From contig NC_133932.1 in the NCBI RefSeq assembly GCF_031877795.1, positions 20,338,180-20,402,179 on the forward strand: a stretch of DNA of 64,000 bases, read 5' to 3'. The notes beneath the pieces were generated by a model. It had not been told where the DNA came from. It was given only the letters and a program-made list of their open reading frames with translations, and searched no databases. Source of the stretch: Strix aluco. Taxonomy: Eukaryota; Chordata; Aves; Strigiformes; Strigidae. Below, piece after piece: positions 10,101-24,726 of the stretch; within the stretch, counting starts at the first letter, position 1, and every line of letters starts with the position of its first letter. The translations under genes and the position numbers were made by a program.

Positions 10101-13100
10101 GGGTTTGATCAAATTGCAAGGCAAAAAAAATTGGGTCTGCAGCTGCCTTCGGTGGGACTAGGATGTCTGCGTGCATATATGACATTTCCAGCTCTAACCT
10201 GTTGCTCACCCTGTCTCCATCAGTGTACTAAGAACGTTTTGAGCAACGTATGTTATTAAGCTTTTTGTCATTAGGAGGTTTAATTAGCAAATGGCAATGA
10301 GACAATAGGAAATCTTGCCTTTCTAGTGGCTGCTAAAGTCACATTTCAATAAGTAGCTGAACATGAGCACAAAACCAGACCATCTTGGCTAAGTGATGGG
10401 AAGCTTTTCTTGAAAAGGGAGAGGCTTTGACACCCCGGACTTGTACTGTTGCTGCACAGTACTTGCACAAATGCTAAAAACCAGGCCTGCTCCTTAAAGG
10501 AGTTGTTCCAGGCTGGTTCCTGCCCAGCGTGGGGAGGGGAGGGTGCAGGCCAGGGCGTTCACATGAGGAACCAGTTGGAGGGACTTGCTTGGTCTGAAAA
10601 CTAACCTGGCAGAACCAGTAAATACACAGAGGTATTGGGGGCCTTGTCTGACTTGAAAGTAGAGCAGTTTTTCACATGGTCCTGCAGATGTTTATGGAGG
10701 CCCAAGGGAAGGGGGGGTGCTGTGGAGGCAGGTGGCTGGAGGGCACGGTGAATTCATTTGGCAGGGTTACCCCAGTTTGCTGTTCATGCACCAGGGTCTC
10801 AGTGCCATGGATTCGGGGCGTGTGGCCAGTTGCTCAGCCCTGCCGTACAGGTGAGGTGAGTCCAGTGCGTCACCACAGCCACTCTCTTAACTGTTACTAG
10901 CTCCTGACAGAGGCTGCCTGCTCTGTCTGCCCTGGTAGTGTTTAATCTGCAGTTTGTGGCTGAAGCCACTGCCTGTACTGTCCTATGGCTCCTTCTTTCT
11001 GATTTTACTCTGGTGCTGGTGGTTTCTTGGTGTTTCAGGTCCTTTTCCTGCTCTTGTTGGGCTGTGGTCCACAGGGAAGGAAGAGGTGGCCCACCTAAGT
11101 AGAGGAGTGGGGAAAAGATGAGCCAAGGGAAAGCATTAGAAGGAGAAGGAAGGTGAAGAACCCAGCTGATAAGAAGGATGAGGAACAGGCTCTGGAGGAC
11201 GGGTCTTTCCAAATGCTGGGCCTTCCACCACACCCATAGCTCTTAAAGCGTCAAAGACTCCGAAGTACAAAAGAAACGGAGATAGTCAGGATCTATCTGT
11301 ATTTGTTCTCTTGTTCCTGAGCAGTGTACTTACCACCCCTCTTAGCTGTCTTCTCCTTTCCTACCAAGCTATTGATTCCATTTGGGCCTTGAAAAGTCAT
11401 GTAGCACTTCTCCTGTCTCTTCTGATCTTGGCAGCCATAAGACTTTACCAGTTAGGAAGGGCTGCTGCTGAAGTGCAGGAATAAGGAGGTTCCTGTGCAG
11501 TTTCTGGCACCAAAGTTGGCCCCATCGGGATAGCAGAAACCATCGGGATCCCGAGCCTTTGACGCAGAGCAGCACACGGAGCAGCTGTGCAGCTGTTAGC
11601 ACCCTCGAGCGTTACGCTAATACTGGTTGTTTGGTTTGGTGTTCTGGGTTTTGTTTTTCTGACCCTTGCAAAGCAGCTCCTCAGGGTCTCACATGGTTGG
11701 AGATGATTTTGATGTACAGCTGTTGTGTCACTGCTAAGTTCTGTTTTGTTTTAACTAGTGGCACGAGTCTGGAGTCGGTGTCGTTTGCCTGGTGTTCCCT
11801 ACTCCGTGCACAGAAGCAGATAGCTTTGCTTCCCAACATGCTTCCCAACACGTGCAATTCGCCTCTGGAGTCGTCGTGGTTACAGGGGAATAGCAGGGAA
11901 TGCGTAATGCATCTTGGTTTTTTGGGGGATTTTTTTTTTTGTGTACTTTCCTGGTGGCTGTTGCCCCCCACCCCCTGCTGCATCACTGATCTCTCTGCCC
12001 GAGGCACACTTATGGCTTTTGGGCTTTCTATGGAAGTTGATAAGCTTGTTAAAGGGATCTGGGAGCACAGGGTGAGGTGGATGCATTTTTCTGTGGACTT
12101 GGTAGTGCTAAATGTCTGTTGTGTGTTTGAGAGGTGCTTGCACTGACCAGGCTGCTGTGTGGAATGGGTGCTTTCTGAAGCCTTTAGAGAAATGGAGGCT
12201 TGAAGATGGGATGCTGAGCACCAAAAAAGCAAAAATGGTTTTGTTTGCCTATCAGGGAAAGAAGGGCTCTGATCTCTCATTACAGCATAGGTATCAAGAT
12301 TTGATTGCTTAGATAAATTGAGATTTTGACTTCTTGGATGAATCTTTCTGTCTCCATTCAGCATCATCACCAGGGACACAAGAATCCGCCCAGGTTCCTC
12401 CAAATCTCTCTGAAAGTGGAGCAGCACCTTGAGTAAGACCCACAGGAGAAGGCAGGTGCTTGTTGCCAGAAGTCATCCAGAAGCTCTTTACTCTGGAAAA
12501 CTGTACTGCAGGAATCTGGCACTTATTAACTCAAGTTACCCAGTACCTAGGATCTAACTAAAGAGCTGTGGCTGGCTGCCAGGCTGAAATTACCAACCTG
12601 GGTGTCAGGCCTTGTTGGTTCCTCCTTGCTAGCTTGAAATAGGAGCTCCCAATGAGCATGTGTGCCAGCCCTTCTAGTCATGTTTCTTCTTACAGCTTTA
12701 TAAAGTGTTCAGGGTAATTATAGTACTTACTAATATTTATTCCTTTCTAAGCAATTATCTGAATGCGTTTATCTCCGGTGTGCTTTCAAAGTACTCTGCC
12801 CCCTCTCACCATATCATTTCATCTCCCTGGCTCAGTGCTTTCTGCTCCCTCCCTTCTCATATAATCCCTGATCCTCAGCTTCCTCCACCTCCTGAATATG
12901 CTGTCAAGCTTTGCTTTCCTCTCCTAGAGGTTCCCATACCCCATCTTCCTACTCTGCTGCTAATCCCGTTATGGAAGAGGGATGTTTGCTCCATCTTGCA
13001 GGGGATGATTGCTTAACCGCCCTGCCAGGTGCTAAGGCGCTTTGCAATGAAGGACGTGGATACCGAGAGAAACTGGGCTGGCATTGTGCCATTTGCCAGC

Positions 13101-16100
13101 TTTCTGCTGACTGCTTGTGGCCTGCAGACAATGTCTTAAGAGCTCCTGCTGAAGGGTTTGACCTTTATGCCTGCAGTGTTATCCAGCACCTACAGCAGGA
13201 GTCACAGCATGCAAATTCCAGTGCTTGCTTCTGACTTGTGATATAATTGTAGGCAAGTCGCCCTGTCTGCTCTCAGCTCCTTAAAGTAGAGCTTAAAAGG
13301 TGTCATGGGATTTTTTTTTTTTCTTTTTTGAGGAAAAGTGCAGTGTTAGGGCTGAGGTTTTGCTTGCTCTCATTAAGCAAGCAGGCTGCTTTTTTCTTAT
13401 ACATGGTGGGAGCATATAATGGAAGAGATTGTTATGCCCTGATTGATTTCACTCTTGGTATTAGGTAAAGAAGAAGATAGATTTTTACTTTGAGCTCTGT
13501 GGTGTTACTTACCTGCACAAGCTCTCTCCCTTATCCTACATGAATGGGACCAGCATCTCCTTGCCACTCCGTCACGCTTGTGGGGCATAGCCCACGTGAC
13601 TGTAACTTGGAGCTGCTGAGATTCATTCCAGCCATCGGTGTTACAGCAGCACAGTTAATCTATGGGTCACTGGCATGTAAGGAGCCATTAAGTCTAATCA
13701 GTCCCATGCCATGAGCTAGTCGGCAGTTAAATCTAATCCAGAGTGTGCAGCTGCCAAATGCCTTAAGTCGCCAAGCACTCGCTCCTTGCTGCTGTAAATA
13801 AGACAGACTTGAACAAGATCAGCTTCAGGTGCCCTGCTTGTGAGCAGGGATCAGAGTTCAGCCTCAGATGCCAGTGCTGCAGAGGGGCAGAGGTTGTTCA
13901 GAGTCTGAAGGCTTGCAAGGTGGGTGTAAATCTTCCTGCTCCTTCATATGTAGATATCAGAACACCTTCCTTTTTCCCATCTCACATGGCTCTTTCTCCC
14001 ACCTCCTTCCCCTTGCCTAGATGTTCAGAGGTGGACTCTCCTGTACTGCCATTGTCATTATAGATGGACCCTGTCTGCATTCTCACATGTGTTTTAAGTC
14101 TTGCCTGAGATGCCTAGTTTTGTTCTGTTCTTTCCATGTTTCTGCTGCTTTTACACCTCATCCACTCCTCTTGAATTTTCCACTTGTGGCTACAGGATCC
14201 CTCTGCAGCAGCAGCTTAACCCCTTTCCCCTCCATAGCGAAAGCTCTCCCATGATGTGCTTGAAAGTACACCTACTTCTGCTGCTGAAGGTGGGAGAGGT
14301 GAGGCTAAAAACTTGTTTCCACTGTAGTTTCCTCTGTCTTTATGGGGCAAGTCATGAGAGATCATCCCATTTATCTTTTAAATGGAATAACTTTGCAAAA
14401 GTGAAGGATGAAGACTGCCAGTAGCTATGCACACGAGTCTGCCGTCGGTTTGCTTTGGCTTGGGTGCTCCCAGGGAGCTTGGCTGCCGTGGGGGGACCTT
14501 TGCTGCCCTGAGACCACTACGTAAAGAAAGGGCAGCACTTACTGCAGTGGGTTTTTGGATTTGTGCCTGCCCCTGGTGTTTGGGCTGACTTTTTTTTTTT
14601 TTCCCAGACTTTGCAGGGGAGAAGGTGTGAGCGAATGTGTGGTGGGAAGGAGGTTGGTTTCCTCCTGGCAGAGGGGGGGAGGCCATTTGAGACCACCCTG
14701 AGCTGTGTGGGGTGGCATTAGGATGGATGAGGGGTCGGTCTCGGAGAGGTCTGTCACCTCTTCTTAGAGGCCTGCCCATGCTGGGCTGGTGCTCTCATCT
14801 GGATCACAAAGCTGTGTAGTTCAGTCTGTCCCTGTCTTTTGACTGGCTCGTTTTGGGGGAGGATGTAGGGATGAGAGGGTTGAGTGTGAATGAGAATTTG
14901 CTTTGTGTCAAATACCTAATAGCTGCTTTAGCAGATCCACTGGGATACGTTACTAAAAGCATCCTAATGATCTTGCTGTAATGGGTTTGAGCCTTGGAAA
15001 CCCACTTTCTGGGAAGGACAGCCCAGGGCTTTGTGTTCGACTCCTGGAGGAGGAGGGCTGGCTTCCTGGCAGGGGTCAGGGCAGACGGTGGGAGCTGGCT
15101 CTTTGGGGTGCTGGCAGGAACCCATCCCCCCGTGAGAAGGAGCCAGAGGGGAGCCATACGCAGAGTTTTGGCATGGCAGAGGGGTGACTTGGGAGGCTTG
15201 GCCAGGTACCAACTACAGCTGTTACCTCGGAAATGTCGATTACCAGCGATTGTAGCTGTGTGGCCAACACACAACTAAGGCCAACTAAGTCCCTAAGGAG
15301 ATGTAATCTGAGGAGAGGGTAATTTTCTTTACGGAGACATCTGGGTGTTGGTGGAAGAGAGGGAGATGCACAGAGGAGCGTGGCCGTAGCTGAGGCCAGC
15401 AGCCTCTAAGCCTGGCCGCTGGCAGCACATGCGGGAGGGAGAGGTACTGAGGGATGTGGCTCCCACCCCAGCTGCAGGAGCAGTACCTGGGCTTTGCTGC
15501 ACTCATTTCTTCTAACCACTGTGGTCCCTGAGGTGGCAACATCTAGCCTCCTCCTCCGGCCACTGGCGGTGGCCTGGAAAAGAGGTGGGCCATTTCTCGC
15601 CTGCAAAAATAATGGAAGCAAGGGTTGCATGAGAAGGGAGGGTTCATCATTCCTGGAAGATGCCAGTGGAGCCATGAAGACCCCTGAGATAGGTGGGGGT
15701 GATGAGGAAGGGGTAGAAATGAGGGTGGGAGACAGCAGGAGTCTGGTTTTCCAGTGGATGGACGGATGTGAAAGAAATGTATGTATGGTATGTTGGTAGA
15801 GGTTCTCTCTAGTTACTGGGGTGATCAGCATCAGTTTCTAAATCATTCTCCGTATGTGGATGCGAGTCTTTGAGTGTGGGTAGGGTGAAGTGAGGCTTCT
15901 GGGGAAGTATGTTAGCAGGAGGCCAAAAATAAATTATCAAAAGAAAGAATTGAGAAATTAACAAAGCTAAACGGATGTATGCAGCTCTAAGAAAAGGGTG
16001 TCGTATTTGAAAGCATATTTTTGAAAATCCATTTGCTTAGTCATCTTACAGATAACTTCGCTATTTTTACCTTCTTTGCTCTGATGACACTTCACTGTCT

Positions 16101-18879
16101 ATATAATGGGTTTAGCATGCACATTCTTTTCCAGTGTACAGGGAAAATGTATCTGCTAATTTTGAGTTGGCTTTGTAGAATTGCTGTACCTCTTGGCTGT
16201 GAAATAAGTAAAATACTGTTCTTAAAACTATTTTAAAGACGCATAACTGGCATCATTTCCCTTCTAACCATTTTTTTACCCCATCTCCCATGTCTGCAAT
16301 CAAATTTGAATACAGAATATATTCCCTTGCCATTTCAAGTGTAATAAAGACTGTGCCCTCAACTCCCCCAGACAGAAAAGTAGTGATGTCTGGGTTCAGC
16401 ACAGTAATCTACGGGGGAATGAATGCACGATCAAGGGCAATTGCAGATTTTTATTTCTGTGTGTTTGCAGGGGCTGTGGCAACACTAGCAGGTTGCTCAC
16501 AAATGGTGGCTTAGATTATCTCTCTTGCAGGCAGCAGGACTTGCATCTTGCCATTCCTATTTGATCTGCAAGTGGTGATGAGAGCTGTATACTTGAATTC
16601 AGATTTTCTGAGTAGCAGTCTGCAGTCATTAGGGCAGTGCTTAGACCCCAGAGGCTTTTTCCGTGTTTTCATCCTGTTTCAGTAACTGTGTCTCTTGTTA
16701 TCTTGTTCCTGAATATTTTCTCTTGTAAGAGGAGACTGTTTGTTGCAGCTGTTAAACCTCAAATGTCTTGAATCTCCCTTAGGGAAGAGAAGTAAGAGTT
16801 TCTGAGGTTTCTGCATAAGTAGACTACAGAAACACCTATGTGTCTTTCCCAAGTATACAGCCAGGAGGTATTACTGGTGCTGTCCTAACCAGCTGATGGA
16901 TTCTGGTTGGTTCAGCCTGCTGTTCTTCCCTCTTGCTCACTCACTATGTTGAAGAGGTTTAGTAAGGGAACTGGAGTTTCTTTTTTCTTTAGCATGTAAT
17001 GATACTGGAAACCTCTGTTTGCTTTTGTCAGAGCAGTGTAGCTAAGAGGTGTCAGAGGAAATTATGGATGTTTGTTTGGTCTCCTGGCTGGATACAACCA
17101 TGCGGGTTTTAGTGAAATGTGCATTGAATAAACATTGGGTAAATCTCCTAGGATGAGCATTGCCTGGAAGCCAGTGTTGGGAGCTGTGATTATCTTCATG
17201 GCAGGATTTAAAAAAAAAAAGTTTGTGTGAGAAGAGTTTTGCACCCTGTGTTTGGTTTCCATTCGTTCAGTGATTTGTAATGTTCCTCTTTATGTTCCCT
17301 TTAAAGCCAACCAACCAACCTTAGGAGAGGATTATCCAAGTAAAAATCTCCACGGCCTATATTGCCATCAGAGTTCCTTCTTTTCCCCTCTTTCATGGTG
17401 CTGGTGGCTAACCCGGGCCCAGGTGTGACCCACTGCCCTGCTAACGTGCTGGGGTCAACCCCTGGGTTTGTTGGAGCTCCTCGGTCCCGTTGTGGGAATC
17501 TGAGGCAGTGTGTGCCCTGGTCCCCTCGCTCCCGCTGCCCCCTCGAGTCATCCTCCCTCTCATGGGGAGACCCGGGGGGTGCCATGGTGGCAGGAAGCCC
17601 CGGTGGGAGCGGGTCCCAGGTTCCCCAGGGCCTGTCAGGGCACCTCCCCAGCCTGGGATGGCCATGGCTTTGGGTGCCAGGGGTGGCTTTTGCATGCTTT
17701 GGGACACGTACCAGGAGCAGCCATGTGTGCCAGTGGTACCCCGGCCTTGCCTTGCAAGCTTGTGCAGGGCATTTAATTTTGCCTCTGTGTCTGGAGATGG
17801 TATTTCACAGCTGCTGTGGGGAGGCACTCACAGAGCTGTGTTAGTGGGTGCTTAAATGCAGCTGATGTCAACCCTCACTACTTGCAGTCCACTGCAGTAA
17901 ACTGAGGAGGGGGAATGGCATCGGCAGCTCCTTTGGGCTTGCTCTTCCCAGCTTCCTGGCCCTCCCTCCCTCGCTTCTCCCTGTCTTTGTGCTGATCTCC
18001 TACAGCTCTGTCAGTCCCTGACAGGTCCAGACTGTGTGTGGCGTTTTGGTGCAGTTGCTGTATCTGTTCGACTTGCATCAATCAGTTGCTGTTAAGGCTT
18101 ATAATCAGTGTAAAATCTCTGGGGTGCAGCTATTTACAGAAAAAACCCCCCACCCTTCCAGACTTGCATCAAACAAGAGTTTTATTCTCATTAATTGAAT
18201 TCCTCTAGAGTCTGATAACTTGGGCATGTTGAAATCAGATAAATAAAAAGCTTCCCTCCCTGGTAGCTATGTAAGCCTTTCCTTAACTCCCTGATCAGAG
18301 AGGACTAGGCTCTGCTAAGTAAGTAGCCGAAGATCAAAACTTCTGCATACATCTGCTCATCAGGGAGTGTAAGCAGGAGGACGTTCAGTGTGGTGTATCG
18401 GCAGAGGAAGGGTTTACCTCATCTCCCCACCCTCCTTTTCTCAGTTGATTGGGAAAGATTCTTCTTAGTGACAAATGCTGTTTAGTCACTGTTAGACATG
18501 TAGTCTGTGTCTAGAAACTGGGACTGTTCTTTCTTCCAGACCTTCAGATAAACCTGCAGCCCTACGAAGGGGCAAGTCTGCTCTTGCTGAAGTCGGGGTG
18601 TATCGCCTTTGGAGCATCTCTCAGGCCGCGCTGCCCCGTCTCATCACATGGGTGCAGAGGCACGTTGCTCTGGGAGGCGGGAGGGCGTTTGGACTTGTGC
18701 CTGAGGTGTGGTATTGCTGAGCTGATCCTGTAATCCTGAAAAAATCCAACTTGCAGCTTTTTCCAGACTCCATACGTCAAGTGAGACTTTCGGTCATTAA
18801 GGTCATGTCCTTTCTCCGTCGCCATCTCTTATGTGTAGTTCTTGTCATAGTGCCAAAGGCTGGGGCCTCTGTTGTTCGG

Positions 18880-20400
18880 CAAGTGCTGTTGGTTGGTCCA
18901 GGGTCCTTCCTCCCTATGCCTAGATCACCCATGCCATAACAAAGTATCTGGCTTACCAGCCAGGCTTTTGCTTGTCTTGGTTTTCAGCCAACACCATGCT
19001 CCCCCTTCAAGCGTCTTTCTGCTTTCCCCCTGCCCTGCCACCCCTGGTGCCACCTTTCTTCTTGCACCCTGGACTTGGATTTCCTCCCACCCCTCTTTTG
19101 TCAGTATTTGTGTCCCATAGCTAAACACCACCGACACAGTGACATCTGCCCCCACCCTCAAGGACACTTTTTTCTGCCCTCTCTCCCGTCTCCTGGCCCC
19201 ACCATCTGCTGCCTCTGCTCCTGCTGTCGTGCAGTGGCGTGCAGCCGGCGTGAGTCCCTGACCGCACAGACCTCCCCAACTCAGAGAGCACTCGGCTGCT
19301 TCCCTCTGCCTTGTTCCTCATAAATGCTTTTACTTCTCCTGCTTTACTGAATGCTGCTAATGATACTTCCCCCCCCCCAGCCTGGATAGCCCCTTTTCCA
19401 CCTTCAGATTTTCTTCTCAAACCTCAGCAACTTTACAAAGAGGACTGACATGCAGATAACAACCTGCTTTTACCTGAGGGTTTGCCCGGTGCTCCTCTCC
19501 TCCGTGCTTTTCACAAAGGTAGATTTTCTAACCCTTTTGCTTGCCTTAAGGGTCCCAGCTCATTTTCCCTTCTATCTGCCATTTGCTTTGCTACTCATAG
19601 CCTCTCTCACTCAATGCAAAGCTGCTTTGTCCCCTCCTCCTTCAGCAGCTGCTCTGTCCTCTGCAAGCCCCATGGGATGCTCTGTCTGGAGCTCTTGCCT
19701 CCCAGCTCTCTGCCAGTTTAGTCTGTCTCTGTGATTTACTTTGCAAGGGTTTTCTTAATAGCCCCCACTGCTCTATATCTCAGTCGTGATCCAGCGTTAC
19801 CTTCCTTGACTTGGCAATTGCCCTTGCAATAACCAGCTTTGGTCTCTTTCTGGAATGGTTTCCTCCGAGTCCTGTTGTCTGTCTTCTTTCTCCTGCTTCT
19901 CTGACAGAGCTTTTCTTACATCCTCGTGAGTATACCCTGCCCAGTTTCAGGGGTTGGTTTTGGTGGCTGTAAGGGGCCTATTCTGTGATGCTGTCCACCT
20001 CTTCCTACAGTCCCTGTGTCTTGGTATAATAAAAATTGGACTGGCCTCTCTCTGCTGATGTTACAAGTTCATATTTCTGTTCAAATTAAAATCTTGACCT
20101 CTGTCTCTGGTGCTTACTTACATTCATGTGCACACACCTGAGTCTTTCTGCTTAACAAGTGTAAGCTGCAGCACTTCCTATCCATCTCTGCCTCCGAAAT
20201 TTGTTCAGTTTTTTTTGCTGTCTACTGATTCCCCTGAATTCTCAAATTAGTTGTTCCTTCTTTGCCCTGGCAAATGCAAGATGCTTGTCTTCCCTTTAAA
20301 AGCCCTTCTTAGCCTTGTTTTACCTTGTCTTTCTAGTGCTTCTTCCCTCTGTGGTTTTTGATTCCCAGCCTCTGCCTCTTGTTGGGTTTCCTCAGGCTGG
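18880..20400. other. 1.5-kb pyrimidine-biased stretch in intron 1
   Basis: Over about 1.5 kb the + strand is strongly enriched in C and T, with repeated CTC, TCC and TTCT words and few purine runs, without a clear repeat period. It includes a C10 run followed by AG at 19369-19380. It contains many acceptor-like tracts and no recognisable coding sequence. It may be a decayed low-complexity expansion. Confidence 0.45.
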
Positions 20401-21384
20401 CTTCTCAGCAAGATGGCATGTCTGATTGTGCTGCCTCATCTGCTGCCCCTCCTGGATAACCTAGCAGCCCTTTGGCCAATTTCATGCAAATTTGACAGGA
20501 GCTTGGAGATAAACAGTTCTTGCAAATCTTGTGAAGAGTAGGTAGCCGAGTCAGGGAGGTGGCAGAGGACTGAAGGAGACTGTTCTCCTCAAGGGCTCTA
20601 GCAGTGCTCCAAATGACTGTGCCAGCTGTAGAAGTTCCAGCTGAAGCTTGCAGCCAAATCATAAGTCTCAGAGACAGCCTCCCTCCTGAAGGCATAGGAA
20701 GCTAGGCTTCATTAAGTCACTTGCTCTTAGGGTTGTTTGCTAGAAATGGTGGCTTGGAGCCCTTTTGTTTTCTTCTGTGTGCTTGGGAGTAACCTGCAGC
20801 AAGCACCTGCAGCACTGCTTCACCTGATGCCTTGCCACAAGACCTGTTAGAGACCCACCATCAGGGTCTCCCAGCAAAGGAAGACCACGGCACTTCATCC
20901 CATGCTGCCTCGCTCTCTCCAGCTCCCCCGGCCTCTCTTGACCCATCTGCTGCCTGTCTGAAGGTGCTGCTTCACAGTATGGCTGAGCTGGTGGAATATC
21001 TCAGCTGCTAATGAAAAGGGTTGTTTACTCCCGTCCCCAAACCCCAAGGAAAAGAGTGGTCTTGCTGTCTTAGTGGAAACAAATAACTCTTCCCTTGGGT
21101 CATTCCTGTTTCAGCTTACTATGGGGGTCAAGTACAGGGAGAGGAGTGTGTATGTTGCTAGGAATAAAGCGAGTGAGAAAGCAAGACTGCTTTTTTTCCC
21201 TGTGGCAGATTAAACTGCATTGTGAAACTACATTTCTAAATTAATTTCCTGGGATGAGGGTGTTTCTGCTGCTGTTTTTTCTGTAGGGGAGCTAGCACAG
21301 TGAGGCTGCTCTAAGTAGGTGCTTGGTGCTGAGCTAAGGTAAATAACAGCCTACAGCAGCAACGAATGCAATCCTGTTAGCGTC

Positions 21385-21600
21385 CTTCACAGAACGGTGA
21401 GGTTGGCAGGGACTTCTGGAGGTCATCTGGTCCAAGTCCCCTGCTCAGACAGGGCCACCTAGAGCAGGTCTCTCAGGATCATGTCCAGACGGCTTTTGAA
21501 TATCTCTGGGGATGGAGACTCCACAACCTCATTGGGCAAGCTGTGCTTATTTGAAAAAAAAAAAAGTTTTCTTACGCTTTCCAGCTGGTCAGTCCCCCCT
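21385..21600 (-). repeat. CR1 LINE 3' fragment, antisense
   Basis: The + strand reads as the complement of a CR1 3' end. It opens with CACAGAACGGTGAGGTTGGC, then carries the familiar 'catctggtccaag' and 'ctagagcaggt' blocks and the 'ggagactccacaacctc' block. An A12 run and a decayed segment follow. The element is 5'-truncated and diverged, as most bird CR1 copies are. Similarity may continue weakly to about 21660. Confidence 0.85.
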
Positions 21601-24600
21601 GATGCATGGGGTTGTTCTTCCCCAGGGAGGAGAATCGCGTCTCGTTGTCCTTCTTACTCATTGGTAATAGTATTGCATTATGAATGTGCGTAGAGGGAAT
21701 GATTATACCTTTCTCTCTCCCAGACTGGAAGCAATAGTAACAAAGTGCTTCTGCATCTCTCTTTCTTTTTTGTTTTCCTTTCCAAATACTAGAAAGCACC
21801 TGTCCTCCCATTTGAAATGGGAGCCTTGGTAATTTGGTGGCAACTGCTGATAGTTTCTGTTGCATGTCAAACTAATAAATTACAGTGTAAGGAGACGAAG
21901 AGTTCTGTCATCTTAATTAGCAATAGAGGCAGCAGGTAGCTGAAGAATCTCCCTGGATCTGTGTGTCTCTTTTCAGGGATGGTGTCTAACTGAATCACAG
22001 AGGTTTCGAGAGGAAGCATCTTGCTGGTGTATAGTGAACAGAGAAGAAACCAGAAGAATTTTGGGGGGTAATGGAAACTGCTGTTGCACGGCCATGCTTT
22101 GTATTCTTGTGATCCTTTATGGTGGGGTGGGAAAACTGTTTTAAAGAAATGCATTCTTTTAGCCAATAGACTTGACTTTGGGGATAACTTAACTTAATTT
22201 GCCGTTTACCTGGAAGTTCTTTTGCTGAAGAGGAGGTACAAGATGGCAGCTTTGCCTTGCAAATTGGATGTTCTTTCATGCTAATGGCCATGGCTGAGGG
22301 CACAAATGTTTCTTTATTGTGCCAGAAGGAAGTGAGAGAGATTGCTCGTGGCTGCATTCATTTCTGGATATTACACTTTGTAACTTTTTTCGGTGCCATT
22401 TCTACAGAACTGTGTGCTCAAAAGGAGGTGGGGAGCAGGTGCAGAGTCTGCCAAAGGGTGCAACTGGAGTGCTTTGGGAGGTGGGATGGATGGGCAGGGG
22501 AGTTTGTCATCAGCTCTTCAAACCTGTTGATATCTAATGGATAATTAAGTCTCGCTCCATAGAAATCAAATTATTTGAAGTTAAGCTATTCATAAATGGC
22601 TAGGGTGCTGATTTGGAGATTGAAAAGGAGATGCTCTGGCCCTGCCCAGAAGAACAAGCATGCAAGTAAAGGTCCTAGAGAAAGTCAGGGTGCTGAACTC
22701 CTAAATGTCATCCTTACCAAAGTAAGGGAAAACCTGGAGACACTCAGAGCAAGGGGAGGGGAAGGAAGCCAAATATGCAACTTCCAGGAGTATGGGAAGA
22801 TGGGCCAAAACACTGGGGTTTCTCTTTGGAGGTAAAGGGAGGCACTTGTGTGTGCTCCCTCCCTCCACATGTTTCAAATGGAGAGAGTAAGAAGCTTTGC
22901 TCTTCTTCAGGAAAAGCAAATTTAAGGGAAGATAAGGAACAAAGCTCTCCGTGGATCAGGAGTATTTTGAGAGGCCTCTTAATGAAAGAGAGGGAATTCC
23001 TTTAATGAAAGGCTGGGTACTAAATGCTGTTTCCTTTTGGCAAGGATAATGTGAAGGTGAGATTTGGGACTCTACACTCTTCTCTCCTGGGAGAGTATTT
23101 TAAGTATCCAGGATGTTATGAGGTGAATTACAGCAATAATAGAGGCATTCAGTTGTTTAATACTGGGAGGGATTGCAGAGCATGCAGGAAAATGAAAAAA
23201 GAAGTGACATTAAAACATTATTGACTGTGAAACAAAATGAAGTTTCTTATTGTCTGAGAGTGAGTGATCGCACGGGGAATAACGATTGACAATTCTGAGT
23301 GACCCTGGCTGTTGAACATGTGGGACCTGAAGACTAAAGAACGATAATAAAAAGAAATACGGAGGCTGCAGGGCATAATGAACTATGTCAGAAATTTCCT
23401 GCCTAGCTTTGTCGCTCAAACAATTTCGTTTCCCCCCACCTCTTGATAGGTTGGGAACACATACCAGCTAAGAGTTCAGCATTCTGAAATGTGTGTTGAT
23501 GCTTCATAGCTTTGGAACTAGCACGACAATGCTGAATCTTTTAGAGGTCTGGGAGCAGTACTAGAAACGCCATGGTAAATGGTGTGTCCTTCCATGTATT
23601 TTAAGAGGTAAAAGAATAGAACAAAAAACACACATAAGAATCTTGGGAGACTTCACTTTTTGTGCAGGTCTACGTTAAATCTTAGGGTGAATACCTGTGG
23701 TTACAGCTTCAAAGCTCAGGCTGGGAAGGCAGTAATGAAGCCATCGCTGCTTTTCATTGGAAAATATAAAAGTAGGCATTGCCTTGGGCCACTGTAACTA
23801 GATGCTGCTTTCTATTGTAGTGCTTAACCAGACCTGGAACCAGCAGAAGTGATGTAAGTCACTAGGGCATGTATTCAGTGGGTGGTAGGAAAGAAGAAAC
23901 TCCTGAGGATAAGACACAAGGAGCAGTGCAAGTTAGAAGTAGTGCGTGGGCACACCAACGCTTCCTGCCTGCATATTCCCAATATAAGTGTAATCTGCCA
24001 GGGAGCTTCTGCTTGTGTATTTTTCTCATAATGATAAGGATAGTGATGGTATGGTATATGAAGAACATGCTGATCTGAGAGTTGGAAAAGGGCTGGGAAG
24101 GTTCTGTTCTGACCTTGGAGGAACAGAAATAGTTGATAAATAGATTCACAGGATGGGCTCTACCTTAAGTACCGAAAAGAGCCTATAGGACCTCTCTGTG
24201 GTTCTGTGGGGTTAGTTGAAACTGGTATCTCCTTTGGGGAATACAAGGGTTGCAGATTAAAAGGGACCTTTTTCTCAACATCTTTGCAGGAGAATAGTCA
24301 AACTATAATAAGCAGTAGGTGTGTTACACAAAGATATTTGAGCCCCCAACAGTCATTCACCATTATGAATCTGAACCAGCAGGACAGTTGACTCAGTCTT
24401 CCTTGTACATCAGCACGTATTGTTATTCACCTTGTACATCAGGTACGCTTTGATCCACCAGCTTCTTCAAAGCCCATGTGAAGTAAGGAGGATGAGCACC
24501 ACGAACTGCCAAGCTCAGGGACCTGTGTGCAGAATGGCTGCCCTGCCATCCTCCTTCCTTTTGTTAACATAGGGTATCGCTCTTTCCTCTGACCACAGGC

Positions 24601-24726
24601 ATGGCTGGCTGGCTTCTGGATGCTTGGCTTTGTGGCTTTTCAAAGTAAAGCTATACTAGATTAAAGAGTAGTTTCAGACTTTAGTGCAGCCAAGTAACTT
24701 TAAATCTGCTTTGTGATGGGATGATC

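Noticed and set aside
11681-12427. 248-codon antisense frame in intron 1, overlapping a 195-codon sense frame
   Set aside because: Longer than typical for chance here, but the Ser/Gln/Thr/Lys-rich sequence has no domain, no family resemblance and no supporting splice or promoter signals.
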